Positions 1 to 9,099 of a DNA stretch of 64,000 nt are shown here, piece after piece. The translations under genes and the position numbers were made by a program. This DNA is from Ornithodoros turicata. Lineage: Eukaryota > Arthropoda > Arachnida > Ixodida > Argasidae. Within the stretch, counting starts at the first letter, position 1. Each line of letters begins with the position of its first letter. The DNA is taken from positions 29,514,790 to 29,578,789 of the forward strand of contig NC_088206.1 in NCBI RefSeq assembly GCF_037126465.1, read 5' to 3'. The notes beneath the pieces were generated by a model. It ran no database searches, was not told the DNA's origin, and saw only the letters and a program-made list of their open reading frames with translations.

Positions 1-345
1 GAACAAAGTTCAGTCGCAAGCGCTCGTACTTGCTTGACGAGGTGATTCTTGGTTTCATAGCATGAAAGCAGCGCACGCACAGAGCTTAGCGAATCGGAAT
101 AAATTACTGAATTTTGAAGGTCGTTTTGTTGAATGTGCCGCAGAGCTAGGAGAATCGCGTAAAGCTCTGCGGTGAAAACTGTGGCGTTCGTGTTCATGCG
201 TGCCGTCATAATAGAATCACCTTCAAGGGCAACGGCCGCCACACCATTGCTTACTTTGGTCCCATCAGTGTAGATTGCATGGTGGTTCCCGAAGTTATGG
301 TGAATGTCCAGGAATTCCTGGAGAATGACAGTGTGTGCAGTGGAT
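1..345 (-). pseudogene. RNase H domain of I-like ORF2 (cut by the left edge)
   Basis: My translation of the reverse complement gives AIYTDGTKVSNG, then FTAELYAILLALRHIQ, then VIYSDSLSSVRAL. These hold the catalytic Asp, Glu and Asp of RNase H in the correct order and spacing. The domain removes the RNA strand of the RNA/DNA hybrid. The last catalytic residue lies beyond the left edge. The frame is open over this stretch and does not terminate inside the window. Confidence 0.75.
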
Positions 346-559
346 TGTTTGTCAAACTGTCATTTTTAAATTGGATCGTATTAGATGTCTCTGCCAAGGG
401 GCAGCATCGAGGACTGCCTGCTGCAGGAGAACGCCAAAGGGACTGAATCCAAGACGGGAACTCGCCGCCTGCACGCGAAGCGGAAACGGGGGTACAACAG
501 AGGGCTTTGCAAGGAAGAGTCGCTCCAGAGCGGGGTTCACACTACAGTGTACAACTGGG

Positions 560-817
560 TCATTGCCCTGACCATCTGTACTTTAGCGCAGCCTGTTCGC
601 AGTACATGTTCAAATTGTCTCTGTCTCTCGAGCGACCATTCATTGCCCTCAACACACAACTCAACACAACAGGGGACGTCCGGAAGGCACCGGTGGCGAG
701 TCTGATGCCTTCGTGGTGGATGGGGTCCAAAATCCTCAATACCGAAGGCCGCGCCGAGCCATACACGACACTCCCGTACTCAATTACTGATCGTACAACC
801 GAGTCGTAGACCCGCAA
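560..817 (-). pseudogene. Post-RT (thumb) segment of I-like ORF2
   Basis: This is in the same reading frame as the RT segment after a single stop at 887-889. The residues RVYDSVVRSVIEYGSVVYGSA followed by IHHEGIRLATGAFRTSP are the conserved region after the RT palm in I and Jockey-type elements. It ends in a stop at 560-562. Between 560 and about 345 the homologous linker continues in a shifted frame (352-540 minus, reading LAKPSVVPPFPLRVQ). Confidence 0.7.
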
Positions 818-886
818 CAGTGTGACTTTGTCGGCTCCCCACGATCGATGGGATATGTTGGAGGATTTCAGGCACTTCAGCTGTAT

Positions 887-2272
887 TTAGTTTATGTGTG
901 GCACAAAAGACCTCTTCTTGTCAAACACCACCCCCAGAAATTTTTGCTCATCAGAAACTGGTAGTGTGTTGCCACCGAGGAGCAGCGAGGGCTCAGCAAA
1001 TGTGCCTCGCCTCCTCGTAAAGACAACACACGCTGTCTTTTGCGCGGAAAACCTGAAGCCGTTTTCATCAGCCCACTTAGAAAGACGGTTGATCGTGAGC
1101 TGCACTTGCCTCTCAGCTGTCGAAAGACTTGATGCTGAGTAGGAAACCTGGACATCGTCTACGTAAAGGGAGTACTGGACTCCAGGTGGGATGGCTCTCG
1201 CTATCGAGTTCGTTTTCGCAACGAATAGCGTAACGCTCAGCACAGACCCCTGTGGAACCCCGTTCTCTTGTACAAAGATGTTAGATAAAGTGGAGCCCAG
1301 ACGGACACGAAACTTTCTATCCCTAAGGAAATTCTCAATGCACCTGTACATGCACCCTGTGAAACCACATGCGTGTAGATCTTGCAGAATTCCGAAGCGC
1401 CATGTGGTATCGTACGCCTTTACGAGATAAAAAAAACACGGATACGCAGAACTGCCCACGAACAAAAACCTCTGATTTGTGATTCTAGGTGGAGTAGGTT
1501 GTCCTGGGTGCTTCGGCCGGAACGAAAACTTAACACAAGTTTTCTTTCTTGCATGTAAGGCTCTCTGAAGCTCATGTGCGTTGAAGGGTACATTGTAAGG
1601 TGCTGTATCCTGTTTAGGCTGTTTAATGATGCGTTTTTCAGCAGCAGTTTTGTGTGACAGGAAACGCTGGCTGTAATGGGACACGTGTTCAAAGTGTCCG
1701 CCAAGCACGTTAGCCTCCAAGGACGTACAGGGAACGCCATTCTGTGAAAGACCAGACACAGTAAACCCTTTGTATTTCCCGGAGATCTTATTGATACGGT
1801 CCCACACAAACTTGGCTGGAGTTTGCGAGTTCAATGTACTCACGAACTCCTTCCACGAGTTGTGCTTGGCCTCCTCCCTTGTGCGTTTGGCTGCAGCACG
1901 CTCCCTTTTGTATTCGATCATGTTGTCAACTGTCGGGTATCGATGCAAACGAGCCCACGCCTTTTGTTGTTCCTTGCGCGTCCGTTTACAGTCATCGTTC
2001 CACCAAGGCTTTGAACGCTTGGGCAGAGAGGACGACGTCTTGGATATGGATTGTGTAGCAGCATGTATTATCGTGTTTGTTATGAATTCGTTGGCCTCGT
2101 CGATACTCATGTTGTCAGTGTTGTGTAGGGTCAGGTCAGCCAGCACGTTGAACACCGCCCAGTTCGCGTCCTGCAGCCTCCAGCGGGGTTTTCGCGTACA
2201 CAGCACACCATCGTCACACTGATACTCGACCCAAGTTGGAAAATGGTCACTGCCATAGGGATCTTGAATCAC
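887..2272 (-). pseudogene. Reverse transcriptase of I-like ORF2
   Basis: The frame opens with the last endonuclease motif (GSDHFP), then a linker, then RT. Recognisable RT blocks are VKAYDTTW (the first catalytic Asp block), NGVPQGSVLS and the YVDD catalytic box at about 1155-1166, followed by LGVVFDKK. Between about 1560 and 1420 the protein loses the expected fingers region. A second minus-strand frame (1420-1809) carries SGRSTQDNLLHLE, the motif that should directly precede the Asp block, so this stretch has a deletion plus frameshifts. The frame stops at 887-889, and the same frame then reads on into the next segment. Confidence 0.8.
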
Positions 2273-2275
2273 GTG

Positions 2276-2833
2276 CTACTCCAGATCTTGTGCAATGGTC
2301 GCACTACAGATGGAAAGATCCAATGCAGAGAATATCCGTGTTGATTTGCTGCAGTATGTTGGTTGTGTTGTGTTCAAGAGTGTGATGGAGTGGCGGAGGA
2401 GTAAATCCTCAAGAAGCCTGCCCCTCGAGTCGAAGTCTGAACGTACCCACAAACGGCTGTGTGCATTAAAATCCCCCATAATGAGGAAGGGGGCTGCCAG
2501 GTGGTCTAAGAGATCTTCGATATCCTGTCGCTGCACATCTGCTGCAGGAGGAAGATATATTGAGCAGAGCGTAAGTGGTGTAGAGAGATTCAATCGAACA
2601 GCCACAGCTTCCAATGTTGTTGTCAACGGCACCTCAACTACAGCAACAGACCGGGATGTTAGAATAGGCACTCCACCTGATGATCGCAAAACCACCGGGC
2701 GATCCCTCCTAAGCATTTGGTATTGTTGAAACGGATTTGTGTGTCCAGAGTTCAAATACGTCTCTTGGAGGCGGACGTCAATTGGCCTGTATGCCTCCAG
2801 GAGGTCGTGCACATCATCGACATTCGGAAGCAC
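2276..2833 (-). pseudogene. Endonuclease domain of I-like ORF2
   Basis: This 185-residue piece matches the apurinic-like (EEP) endonuclease that nicks target DNA for non-LTR elements. Visible family motifs are LQET (written RLQETYL), the MGDFNAH block near residues 120-126 and LDLSIC near the end. The frame closes with a TAG at 2276-2278 and continues without a shift into the next segment (reads IQDPYGSDHFP). The stop is therefore a point nonsense change inside one ancestral frame, not a gene boundary. SDHFP supplies the conserved SDH residues of the endonuclease. The N-terminal WNCRG block lies upstream at about 3045-3070, displaced by the tandem duplication. Confidence 0.8.
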
Positions 2834-3224
2834 TCCAATGTGTACTCAGCATCTTTTGTGTGCTTAGGGTGCTTGAACCCTGACAATCTTCTGCCTTGAC
2901 CCTGCTGTTCCCCATCTGCTGATCTGAGGAGTTCTGATGAGTTGACGATGACTTCTGCGGCGCGCAGCAGTCATCCATTTCCATGGGCTGGGGTACGGTT
3001 GGGGCCGAGCCCAGGTCGTGCACATCATCGACATTCGAAAGCAATGCCCCTGCAGTTCCACAGCATGAAAATCTTTTGTGTACTCAGCATGTTTTGTGTA
3101 CAAGCACCCTGGCTGGAGGTGCCTTCGGTGACAATGTCCTCTGCCTCGACCCTGCTGTTTCCCCTGAGGGGTTGGCGATGAGAGAGCGTCTGGCAACCGG
3201 CAAGCACACGAGGGGTACAACTTT
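2803..3224. repeat. 211-bp imperfect tandem duplication across an ORF1/ORF2 junction
   Basis: A 24-bp block encoding NVDDVHDL occurs at 2803-2826 and again at 3014-3037, an offset of 211 bp. Similar sequence follows each block: an AATCTTTTGTGTACTCAGCAT-like stretch, then a CTCGACCCTGCTGTT-like stretch. The right copy keeps the WNCRG endonuclease start. Between the two copies lie ORF1 C-terminal codons reading MDDCCAPQKSSS. The copies have diverged, so the duplication is not recent. Confidence 0.75.
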
Positions 3225-4317
3225 GGTAACTTAATAGCGACAGGAGCGACTCTGGAGCAGTCATTTTCGGCTCGTGAATTTGGGAATATGTTGATGTTAT
3301 CGAAGAGACTCCTTTCATGTCCGCATTGTCCGACGCGCAAAAGGGAAGTGTCGAAGGATAGGTACTGCTCATGGCGTAGCATGGGAGGATGTACGCGTAA
3401 GAGCGCCAAGACGAGGAACTCGAACATGCGTCTGTCATGTCTGTGATACAGAAACAGATTTGTAATTATCTGGAGGAAAGTAAGCGAGCGAAAGGCCGCC
3501 AATTCTGGGGACGACGTTTCATTGGGCTATCGCGTTGCTTTGTCTGCAACCAGGTTATGCATTAAGCGAGGAACTGTCCCGGGGTTCTGGCAACGGTTTG
3601 TAATATTCCGCGCGATCATATCTCGGCAGCCAGCGTGCCCAAGTGCACGTTAGACCTCCCCCGAGTTGGGGGACAAAAAGTGGACGAGTGGACGAGTCTT
3701 GCCCTGTTGTTCATGCGATGCAAAGTTTCGCGTTGATATACCACTGTAAGGATCTTGCGTGTAAAGGCATTTGAGGTAGATTGCAAGAAGGGACTTTCGT
3801 TTCCGCCACAAATGCTGTATCAGTTCCGGAACAATTGCAACTCCACAGGAACTGTCTGGAATCCAGGAATGCAATTTCTTGGGGGCACAGAGCATCGACC
3901 TGCTACTGACTGGGAATGCGTTGAGAGCCTATGCCGATCTTCCAGTCTCGGCTGGACCACAGAGACGCAGGAACACCTGCGTCTTCGTCCTGCGTGGCTG
4001 TGAGGCTCGTAGCAGTTCCAATACCACCTCTGTGGCAATGCATTTTCTTTAGTGTCGCGGCTAAAGGCATTGAAAAAAGAAACCTAGTCGTCATGGAGCG
4101 GCACGCATCAGTGAGCCGTGGGAGGAAACACAAAACGAAACGCAGACTTGACACCGAATTCGACTTCTCACCTCCCATCGCCATAAAAGCAAGCGCTAGA
4201 AAATGGATTGGGGACGTTCGAACAGGGAGCGCTGTAGTGGTGCATCCACGTGCGTACAGGGTGACTTACACTTCGGGAGGGGAATGGAAAGGAACTACTT
4301 GACAAAGAGTGCAAAAT
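3225..4317. other. Unassigned stretch upstream of the I-like remnant
   Basis: Several short frames exist on both strands, but none shows a recognisable domain or a convincing length. The left part, up to about 3500, is in the right place to be decayed ORF1 of the adjacent I-like element, but I see no zinc knuckle. Nothing else can be supported. It abuts the target duplication of the LTR element. Confidence 0.4.
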
Positions 4318-4322
4318 CCACC
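4318..4322. repeat. Target site duplication, left copy (CCACC)
   Basis: The five bases CCACC directly precede the LTR start at 4323, and the same five bases follow the other LTR at 8747-8751. A 5-bp duplication is usual for Ty3/gypsy integrases. Confidence 0.9.
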
Positions 4323-4546
4323 TGTTAGATCCGAGTTTCCGTGAGTTCCTGATGGCTTATAAGCATAAGCGAACACCGATGTACCTGGATTACCTTTTAT
4401 TAGTAGTCCCCTGCGTACAGACAGTACCGGCTTGGCTAGCGCACTATTCTCTTTGTCGCGCGCCCATCGTCGTCGTCTTCGGACCGCGCTTACATAACCC
4501 ATGTGATAACAAAGAACTCGACACATAAACAACCCAATACATAACA
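4323..4546 (-). repeat. 3' LTR (downstream LTR in element orientation)
   Basis: This is identical to the LTR at 8523-8746. On the minus strand it contains an AATAAA polyadenylation signal (plus-strand TTTATT at 4396-4401). It follows the polypurine tract at 4547-4560. Confidence 0.95.
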
Positions 4547-4560
4547 CTTTCTTCCCCTTA
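4547..4560 (-). promoter_or_regulatory. Polypurine tract
   Basis: On the minus strand the bases directly before the 3' LTR read TAAGGGGAAGAAAG. This almost pure purine run sits where plus-strand DNA synthesis is primed in LTR retrotransposons. Confidence 0.8.
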
Positions 4561-4585
4561 GGTTAAAACCCAAACCACAATGAAT

Positions 4586-7500
4586 CTATTCCGAAACAAA
4601 GTCTCCATATCGATCTGGTTTCCTTCTGACTCTCTTAGGCCGTCCTTGCAAAGGAGGTGGAACGGACGACGTTTCCTCGTTCCTGGTAACTTGATCCTCA
4701 GTATCGCCTATGTCCCAAGCCAGAAGAGGCGAAGTGCCAGTGTCCAACAATTGTGCCTTACGTCGGAGTAGCCTAATGTGATCGATATGACGTCGGCACT
4801 CGCCGTCCTCTGTGCGCACCATCCACGAACGGCGACCCACTCTTCTGGTCACGTCTCCTTGCACCCATGTTGGCTTGCTCCTGAAGTTTCTGATGAGGAC
4901 CACGTCACCTTCATGGAGTGTCCTTGATTCTGGTAGCTTATCGAGCTGGCTGGTGTGACGTTTCGGTAGGAGACCATCCAGAGCCGAGGGTAATTCTCGC
5001 CCGAACATCAGTCTTGCGGGGGTCTTCCCCGTTGTCGCGTGACACGTTGTGTGTTGCTTAAACAATATCCTTGAAACTTGCGTAGCCAGCGTTCCCGAAG
5101 TTTCTTTCGACAGTGCCCGTTTAAAATAACCGACCATTCTTTCGGCTTGCCCATTGGTAGCAGGGTGATAAGGTGCTGCCGTGACGCACTTAACCCCGTT
5201 TCTCCGGTAGAATTCCTTCATCTCCTCGGACACAAAAGCAGTTCCATTATCCGACACTGCTTTTTGCGGAATTCCAAATGTCGCAAAGAGGCCGCGGAGC
5301 ACTCGTATCACAGTAGCTGAGTTTGGACTTTCCACTTGCCGGACCTCCATCCACTTGCTATAGGCATCCACTATTACTAGGAATGTGATACCTCGAATAG
5401 GTCCAGCAAAGTCTAGATGAATGGTGTGCCATGGGCTGCTGGGTCGAGTCCACTCTGGCTGTACCACCTTCGCGGGAGACTTCTGATTCTTCCCGCAAAT
5501 GATGCACGTCTTGGCCATCTCCTCTATGTCGTTGTCGATACCGCACCACCACATGTAACTCCGGGCACAGGCTTTCATAGCCACGATGCCACGGTGACCA
5601 GCGTGCACCAACTCTAGCGCCTGCTTCTTTTTGCTTTGTGGAATGACCACTCTTGATCCACGCAGAATACAGCCTCTGTGGAAGGAAAATTCCGTGGCTC
5701 TTGCCCGAAACTGGCGAAACTGTGCGTCTCGTAACTTGTACAACGTCCCTGCTTTAATAGCGGTGTACACTTCGGAAAGAACTGGATCGCTCTGCGTTGC
5801 TGACGAGATTTCTTCCGCAGTTAGGGGAGGACGGCTTAATGCTTCGAACATTAGCACATCCGCTGGGGTGCACGGCTCATCATCTGTAGACGGCAACGGC
5901 AGCCTGCTCAAAACGTCGGCATTCGAGTTCAGCTTTCCCGGACGATAGCTTAGATCGTAGCTATAGGCAGCAAGCTTAACGCACCATCTCAGCATTTGGG
6001 GTGACGTCAACTGTGGCACAGGTTTCGTAGTTCCGAGGATCCCGAGTAACGGCTTGTGGTCAGTGTATATTTGCACGTGTCGACCCGCTAAGTACATGTG
6101 GAAATGTACAACCGCATACACGATTGCCAGGCCTTCTTTGTCTAGTTGAGAGTAATTTCTCTCTGCTGGTCCCAAGGTCCTGGATGCGAAAGCGACAGGT
6201 CTTTCGTTGCCTTCATTGTCTTCTTGCGCGAGTACCGCACCCACGCCGTACGGCGAAGCGTCGCATGATAGTATCAGTGGTCTGTGTGGGTCGTAGTGGG
6301 CCAGCACAGGAGCATGGCAAATCTGTTCCTTGAGCGCCTCAAATGCAGTCTTGTGTTCCGTGGTCCACTTCCACGTTGCGTTTTTCGCAAGCAGTTTATA
6401 GAGTGGTGCTGCCGTAGTTGCTCTGTCTTTCAAAAAACGATCATAGAAGGCTAACATTCCGAGGAATGACTGTAAGGTCTCTTTCGACGTTGGCTCAGGA
6501 GCTTTCAGTAGTGCCCGTATTTTTGCATCTGTCGGCCGCACGCCCGAACCTGTGATGTTATGTCCTAAGAATTCCACTTCGGTACGTGCAAATTTGCACT
6601 TTCTTTTCTTAAGTCTCAGTCCGGACTGTTCCAGTCTTGCCAGTACTGTTTCCAGCCGTCGATTGTGCTGTTGTTGGTCTGCTCCACTTATAATGATGTC
6701 GTCTAGGTAGACTGCGATGCCGTCAATGCCAGCTAGAAGCTTCTCGACAAACCTCTGAAATATAGCAGGAGCTGCTGCTATTCCAAATGGTAACCGCTTG
6801 ACTTTGTACAGGCCTTTCACGGTATTGATGGTCAACTGCTGTGCGGTTGTCTCTGTCACTCTCAACTGTTGATAGGCCTGTGTCATGTCCAACGTGGAAA
6901 AGAGCGTGCCTCCTTGCAGTTTGCTCATCACCTCATCTGGCGTAGGCAGTGGATAATCCGCCTTCATCGCTGCTGCATTAATTGTGCTCCGATAGTCCCC
7001 ACATAGTCGTATGGTGTTGTCCTTCTTCCGAACGCACACCACCGGAGTTGCCCACTCTGAATGCTGCACCGGCTCGATGATCCCCTGCTGTTCTAGGCAT
7101 TGTAGTTCTGCGCATACGGCTTCCCGTAGGGCAAATGGCACAGGCCTTGCCCTGCAGAATTTCGGCGTTGCTCTATCCTGAAGCTGGATGTCTACCCGAT
7201 CGCCTCTGTGGCCTTGGATGTCCTTTCCAAAGACCTCTTTGTGTTCCTCGAGTATTCGTTCTAGGCAGTCGCCGTTGACATAGTTGATTCCGCTTACTTC
7301 GATCTGTAGTGGTCGAAACCAATTTCTGCCAAGCAGACTTGCTCCTGATCCCCTTATTACTAATAGCGGCAACATGCACTTCTTCCTCCCGGACTGGACC
7401 ACGACAGTTGTGGATCCCAAGATGTCGAGCCCTTCACCCGACCATGTTTTGAGCTGTACTGTTCCCGGAGCTAGTGGGGGCGGCTTCTCTGGCCACGTGT

Positions 7501-8500
7501 TTTTGTACATTTCCTCGGCAATGAGTGAGGAAGCCGCGCCAGAGTCCACTTCGAACTGTACTGGCTTGTCGTTAACGAGTAACGTTGTTAAGAACTTGGA
7601 GTTCGATACCTTCTGCGCGACATGGTACAGATCATCCAGTGATGTTGCTCCATCCTCGTCTTCTGTCAACAGGTTGGTGTCGCTTTTGCCAGCTGCTTTT
7701 TTCTTACGACACGCGGCTTCAATGTGGCCCACCTTCTTGGAGAATCTACATCGGGCATTCTTGTACTTGCAGTCTCTTGCAAAGTGTGCCCCTTCACAAC
7801 GGTAGCAACTAACTTTGTGTTGGTTTTTCCTTGTCCTATTGCCGTCTTTCTGTTGGAGCTTTACCTTGTGTACTTCTTCCTGAGATGCTTTCACGCCATG
7901 TTGCTCAGCCGCTGCACTTTCTGCCCGCAACGCAAAATCCAGTGCTTTGCTGAACGTTAGGTCTCTTTCCGCAAATAGTCGTTGTTGCAGATTGCTATCC
8001 TTTATGCCACAGACAAATCTATCTCTGAGCATAATATCAAGCGGAAGCATCGTGGACGAAGTCGCCGGTGACGTAGCGGTGCCAGCACCTGTTGATGACG
8101 CCGCTGTTTCCACCGCTGTTCCTGTCGGAGTGGACGCAGCACCGAAGTTACAGTCAGCTGCAAGTTTACGCAGTGCTGTTACGTAGGTATTAATGGATTC
8201 CCCAGCTTGTTGATCTCTCCTTTGGAATTTGCATCTGCTGAAAACCTCGGAGGGTTGCGGGTCGTAGTGCTTCCGGAGCAGTTCCACAATATCCTGGTAC
8301 GTGGCGTCATGCAAGCTCCGAGGAGCGAGCAAAGCTCGAATCGTCGCAAACGTCTGGGGTCCGCATCTTGTAAGCAGTTGGGCCCTTTTTTTAACAGGGT
8401 CTGTGATTCCTTGCGCTTCGAAGAAGAACGTCAAGCGTTCCGCCCAAGTGGCCCAGTCGGTACCTTGAAACTGTTCTGAATATGCCTCAGTCGCTGCCAT
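4586..8500 (-). CDS. Gag-Pol polyprotein, Ty3/gypsy-type, intact
   Basis: One uninterrupted frame of 1304 aa. Residues 1-230 are capsid-like Gag. Zinc knuckles lie at 232-244 (CX2CX3HX4C) and 251-264, where the second Cys is a Ser. The protease has DSGA at 319-322. RT contains LCGDYRS near 499 and the catalytic YLDD at 598-601. RNase H shows Asp747, Glu789 and Asp814. The integrase has an HX2H...CX2C zinc site (966, 969, 999, 1002) and the DDE residues Asp1030, Asp1084 and Glu1120. The ATG at 8500 is 21 bases after the primer binding site and is the first in frame. Gag and Pol are fused without a frameshift or stop, so any excess of Gag must arise another way. All catalytic residues are present. 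Confidence 0.95.
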   Translation of the reverse strand: MAATEAYSEQFQGTDWATWAERLTFFFEAQGITDPVKKRAQLLTRCGPQTFATIRALLAPRSLHDATYQDIVELLRKHYDPQPSEVFSRCKFQRRDQQAGESINTYVTALRKLAADCNFGAASTPTGTAVETAASSTGAGTATSPATSSTMLPLDIMLRDRFVCGIKDSNLQQRLFAERDLTFSKALDFALRAESAAAEQHGVKASQEEVHKVKLQQKDGNRTRKNQHKVSCYRCEGAHFARDCKYKNARCRFSKKVGHIEAACRKKKAAGKSDTNLLTEDEDGATSLDDLYHVAQKVSNSKFLTTLLVNDKPVQFEVDSGAASSLIAEEMYKNTWPEKPPPLAPGTVQLKTWSGEGLDILGSTTVVVQSGRKKCMLPLLVIRGSGASLLGRNWFRPLQIEVSGINYVNGDCLERILEEHKEVFGKDIQGHRGDRVDIQLQDRATPKFCRARPVPFALREAVCAELQCLEQQGIIEPVQHSEWATPVVCVRKKDNTIRLCGDYRSTINAAAMKADYPLPTPDEVMSKLQGGTLFSTLDMTQAYQQLRVTETTAQQLTINTVKGLYKVKRLPFGIAAAPAIFQRFVEKLLAGIDGIAVYLDDIIISGADQQQHNRRLETVLARLEQSGLRLKKRKCKFARTEVEFLGHNITGSGVRPTDAKIRALLKAPEPTSKETLQSFLGMLAFYDRFLKDRATTAAPLYKLLAKNATWKWTTEHKTAFEALKEQICHAPVLAHYDPHRPLILSCDASPYGVGAVLAQEDNEGNERPVAFASRTLGPAERNYSQLDKEGLAIVYAVVHFHMYLAGRHVQIYTDHKPLLGILGTTKPVPQLTSPQMLRWCVKLAAYSYDLSYRPGKLNSNADVLSRLPLPSTDDEPCTPADVLMFEALSRPPLTAEEISSATQSDPVLSEVYTAIKAGTLYKLRDAQFRQFRARATEFSFHRGCILRGSRVVIPQSKKKQALELVHAGHRGIVAMKACARSYMWWCGIDNDIEEMAKTCIICGKNQKSPAKVVQPEWTRPSSPWHTIHLDFAGPIRGITFLVIVDAYSKWMEVRQVESPNSATVIRVLRGLFATFGIPQKAVSDNGTAFVSEEMKEFYRRNGVKCVTAAPYHPATNGQAERMVGYFKRALSKETSGTLATQVSRILFKQHTTCHATTGKTPARLMFGRELPSALDGLLPKRHTSQLDKLPESRTLHEGDVVLIRNFRSKPTWVQGDVTRRVGRRSWMVRTEDGECRRHIDHIRLLRRKAQLLDTGTSPLLAWDIGDTEDQVTRNEETSSVPPPLQGRPKRVRRKPDRYGDFVSE

Positions 8501-8507
8501 CCTGCTT

Positions 8508-8521
8508 CCGTCTCGTCGCCA
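8508..8521 (-). promoter_or_regulatory. Primer binding site, candidate tRNA-Ser primer
   Basis: On the minus strand, one base after the LTR, the sequence reads TGGCGACGAGACGG. The first ten bases are complementary to the CUCGUCGCCA 3' end expected for eukaryotic tRNA-Ser(GCU). The position fits minus-strand DNA priming. The tRNA identity rests on remembered tRNA ends and is moderately sure. Confidence 0.7.
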
Positions 8522-8522
8522 G

Positions 8523-8746
8523 TGTTAGATCCGAGTTTCCGTGAGTTCCTGATGGCTTATAAGCATAAGCGAACACCGATGTACCTGGATTACCTTTTAT
8601 TAGTAGTCCCCTGCGTACAGACAGTACCGGCTTGGCTAGCGCACTATTCTCTTTGTCGCGCGCCCATCGTCGTCGTCTTCGGACCGCGCTTACATAACCC
8701 ATGTGATAACAAAGAACTCGACACATAAACAACCCAATACATAACA
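8523..8746 (-). repeat. 5' LTR (upstream LTR in element orientation)
   Basis: This is the 224-bp direct repeat starting TGTTAG and ending ATAACA on the plus strand, so it has TG...CA ends on either strand. It is identical to the copy at 4323-4546. In element orientation it supplies the promoter and lies directly before the primer binding site. Confidence 0.95.
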
Positions 8747-8751
8747 CCACC
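8747..8751. repeat. Target site duplication, right copy (CCACC)
   Basis: This is the partner of 4318-4322. The pair marks the exact integration site and shows that the element has not recombined with another copy since insertion. Confidence 0.9.
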
Positions 8752-8924
8752 ATTCCAAATCGCCATGGGGATCACTTGTGTACAGAAGCATGGCGGGAAG
8801 CATTTATAATCGATAACCGAAACCTGAATTATATTATACGGATTGACCAGTATTCGCTTCCATGCGGAGAAAGTGAACTATCCACAAAAGCGAAAAAAGC
8901 ATGTACAAATCCACGGTCATGCAT

Positions 8925-9095
8925 GTGACTTTATTTCTGCGGCGCGCAGCAGTCATCGACCTCCGCCCTCGAGCCCTCACCGCTCCGATTCCCTTCAGAA
9001 GAGGTACTGTCAGCCTGGCTGGTGCTGGCGACCTCCTTGTGGCCAGCCCTTGGGCAGGCCACGTTTCCCTTGGGAGGCACGTTAGCTGAGTCCTC
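8925..9095 (-). pseudogene. ORF1 C-terminal fragment of an I-like element
   Basis: On the minus strand one frame reads TSSEGNRSGEGSRAEVDDCCAPQK and then a stop. The block DDCCAPQK also occurs in the I-like remnant near 2960-2985, and a related DDCMSQK occurs near 31475. A shared C-terminus of ORF1 (the nucleic-acid binding protein) explains all three. The fragment lies just outside the LTR element insertion. I see no endonuclease or RT beside it. Confidence 0.45.
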
Positions 9096-9099
9096 AACG

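Larger units (their letters stand above)
1..3090 (-). mobile_element. Degenerate I-like non-LTR retrotransposon (partial)
   Basis: Read on the minus strand from about 3090 down to 1, the sequence encodes in order an endonuclease start (WNCRG motif near 3060), the rest of the endonuclease, a reverse transcriptase with YVDD, a post-RT region and an RNase H that runs off the left edge. This EN-RT-RNaseH order is typical of I-clade and related non-LTR elements, which copy themselves by target-primed reverse transcription. The copy is dead: it has in-frame stops (2276-2278, 887-889, 560-562), frameshifts around 1420-1560 and 340-560, an internal RT deletion and a 211-bp tandem duplication at the ORF1/ORF2 junction. 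Clade assignment is from recalled family features, not a search. Confidence 0.85.
4323..8746 (-). mobile_element. Complete, apparently young Ty3/gypsy-type LTR retrotransposon
   Basis: The element is 4424 bp and lies on the minus strand. It has two 224-bp LTRs that I find identical base for base, a flanking 5-bp duplication CCACC, a primer binding site next to the upstream LTR, a polypurine tract next to the downstream LTR and a single open frame covering gag, protease, RT, RNase H and integrase. Identical LTRs plus an uninterrupted frame imply a recent insertion that may still be able to move. The domain order RT-RNaseH-integrase places it in Ty3/gypsy. The absence of an env frame and the single fused ORF resemble Mag-like elements, but the lineage is my inference. 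Confidence 0.95.
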
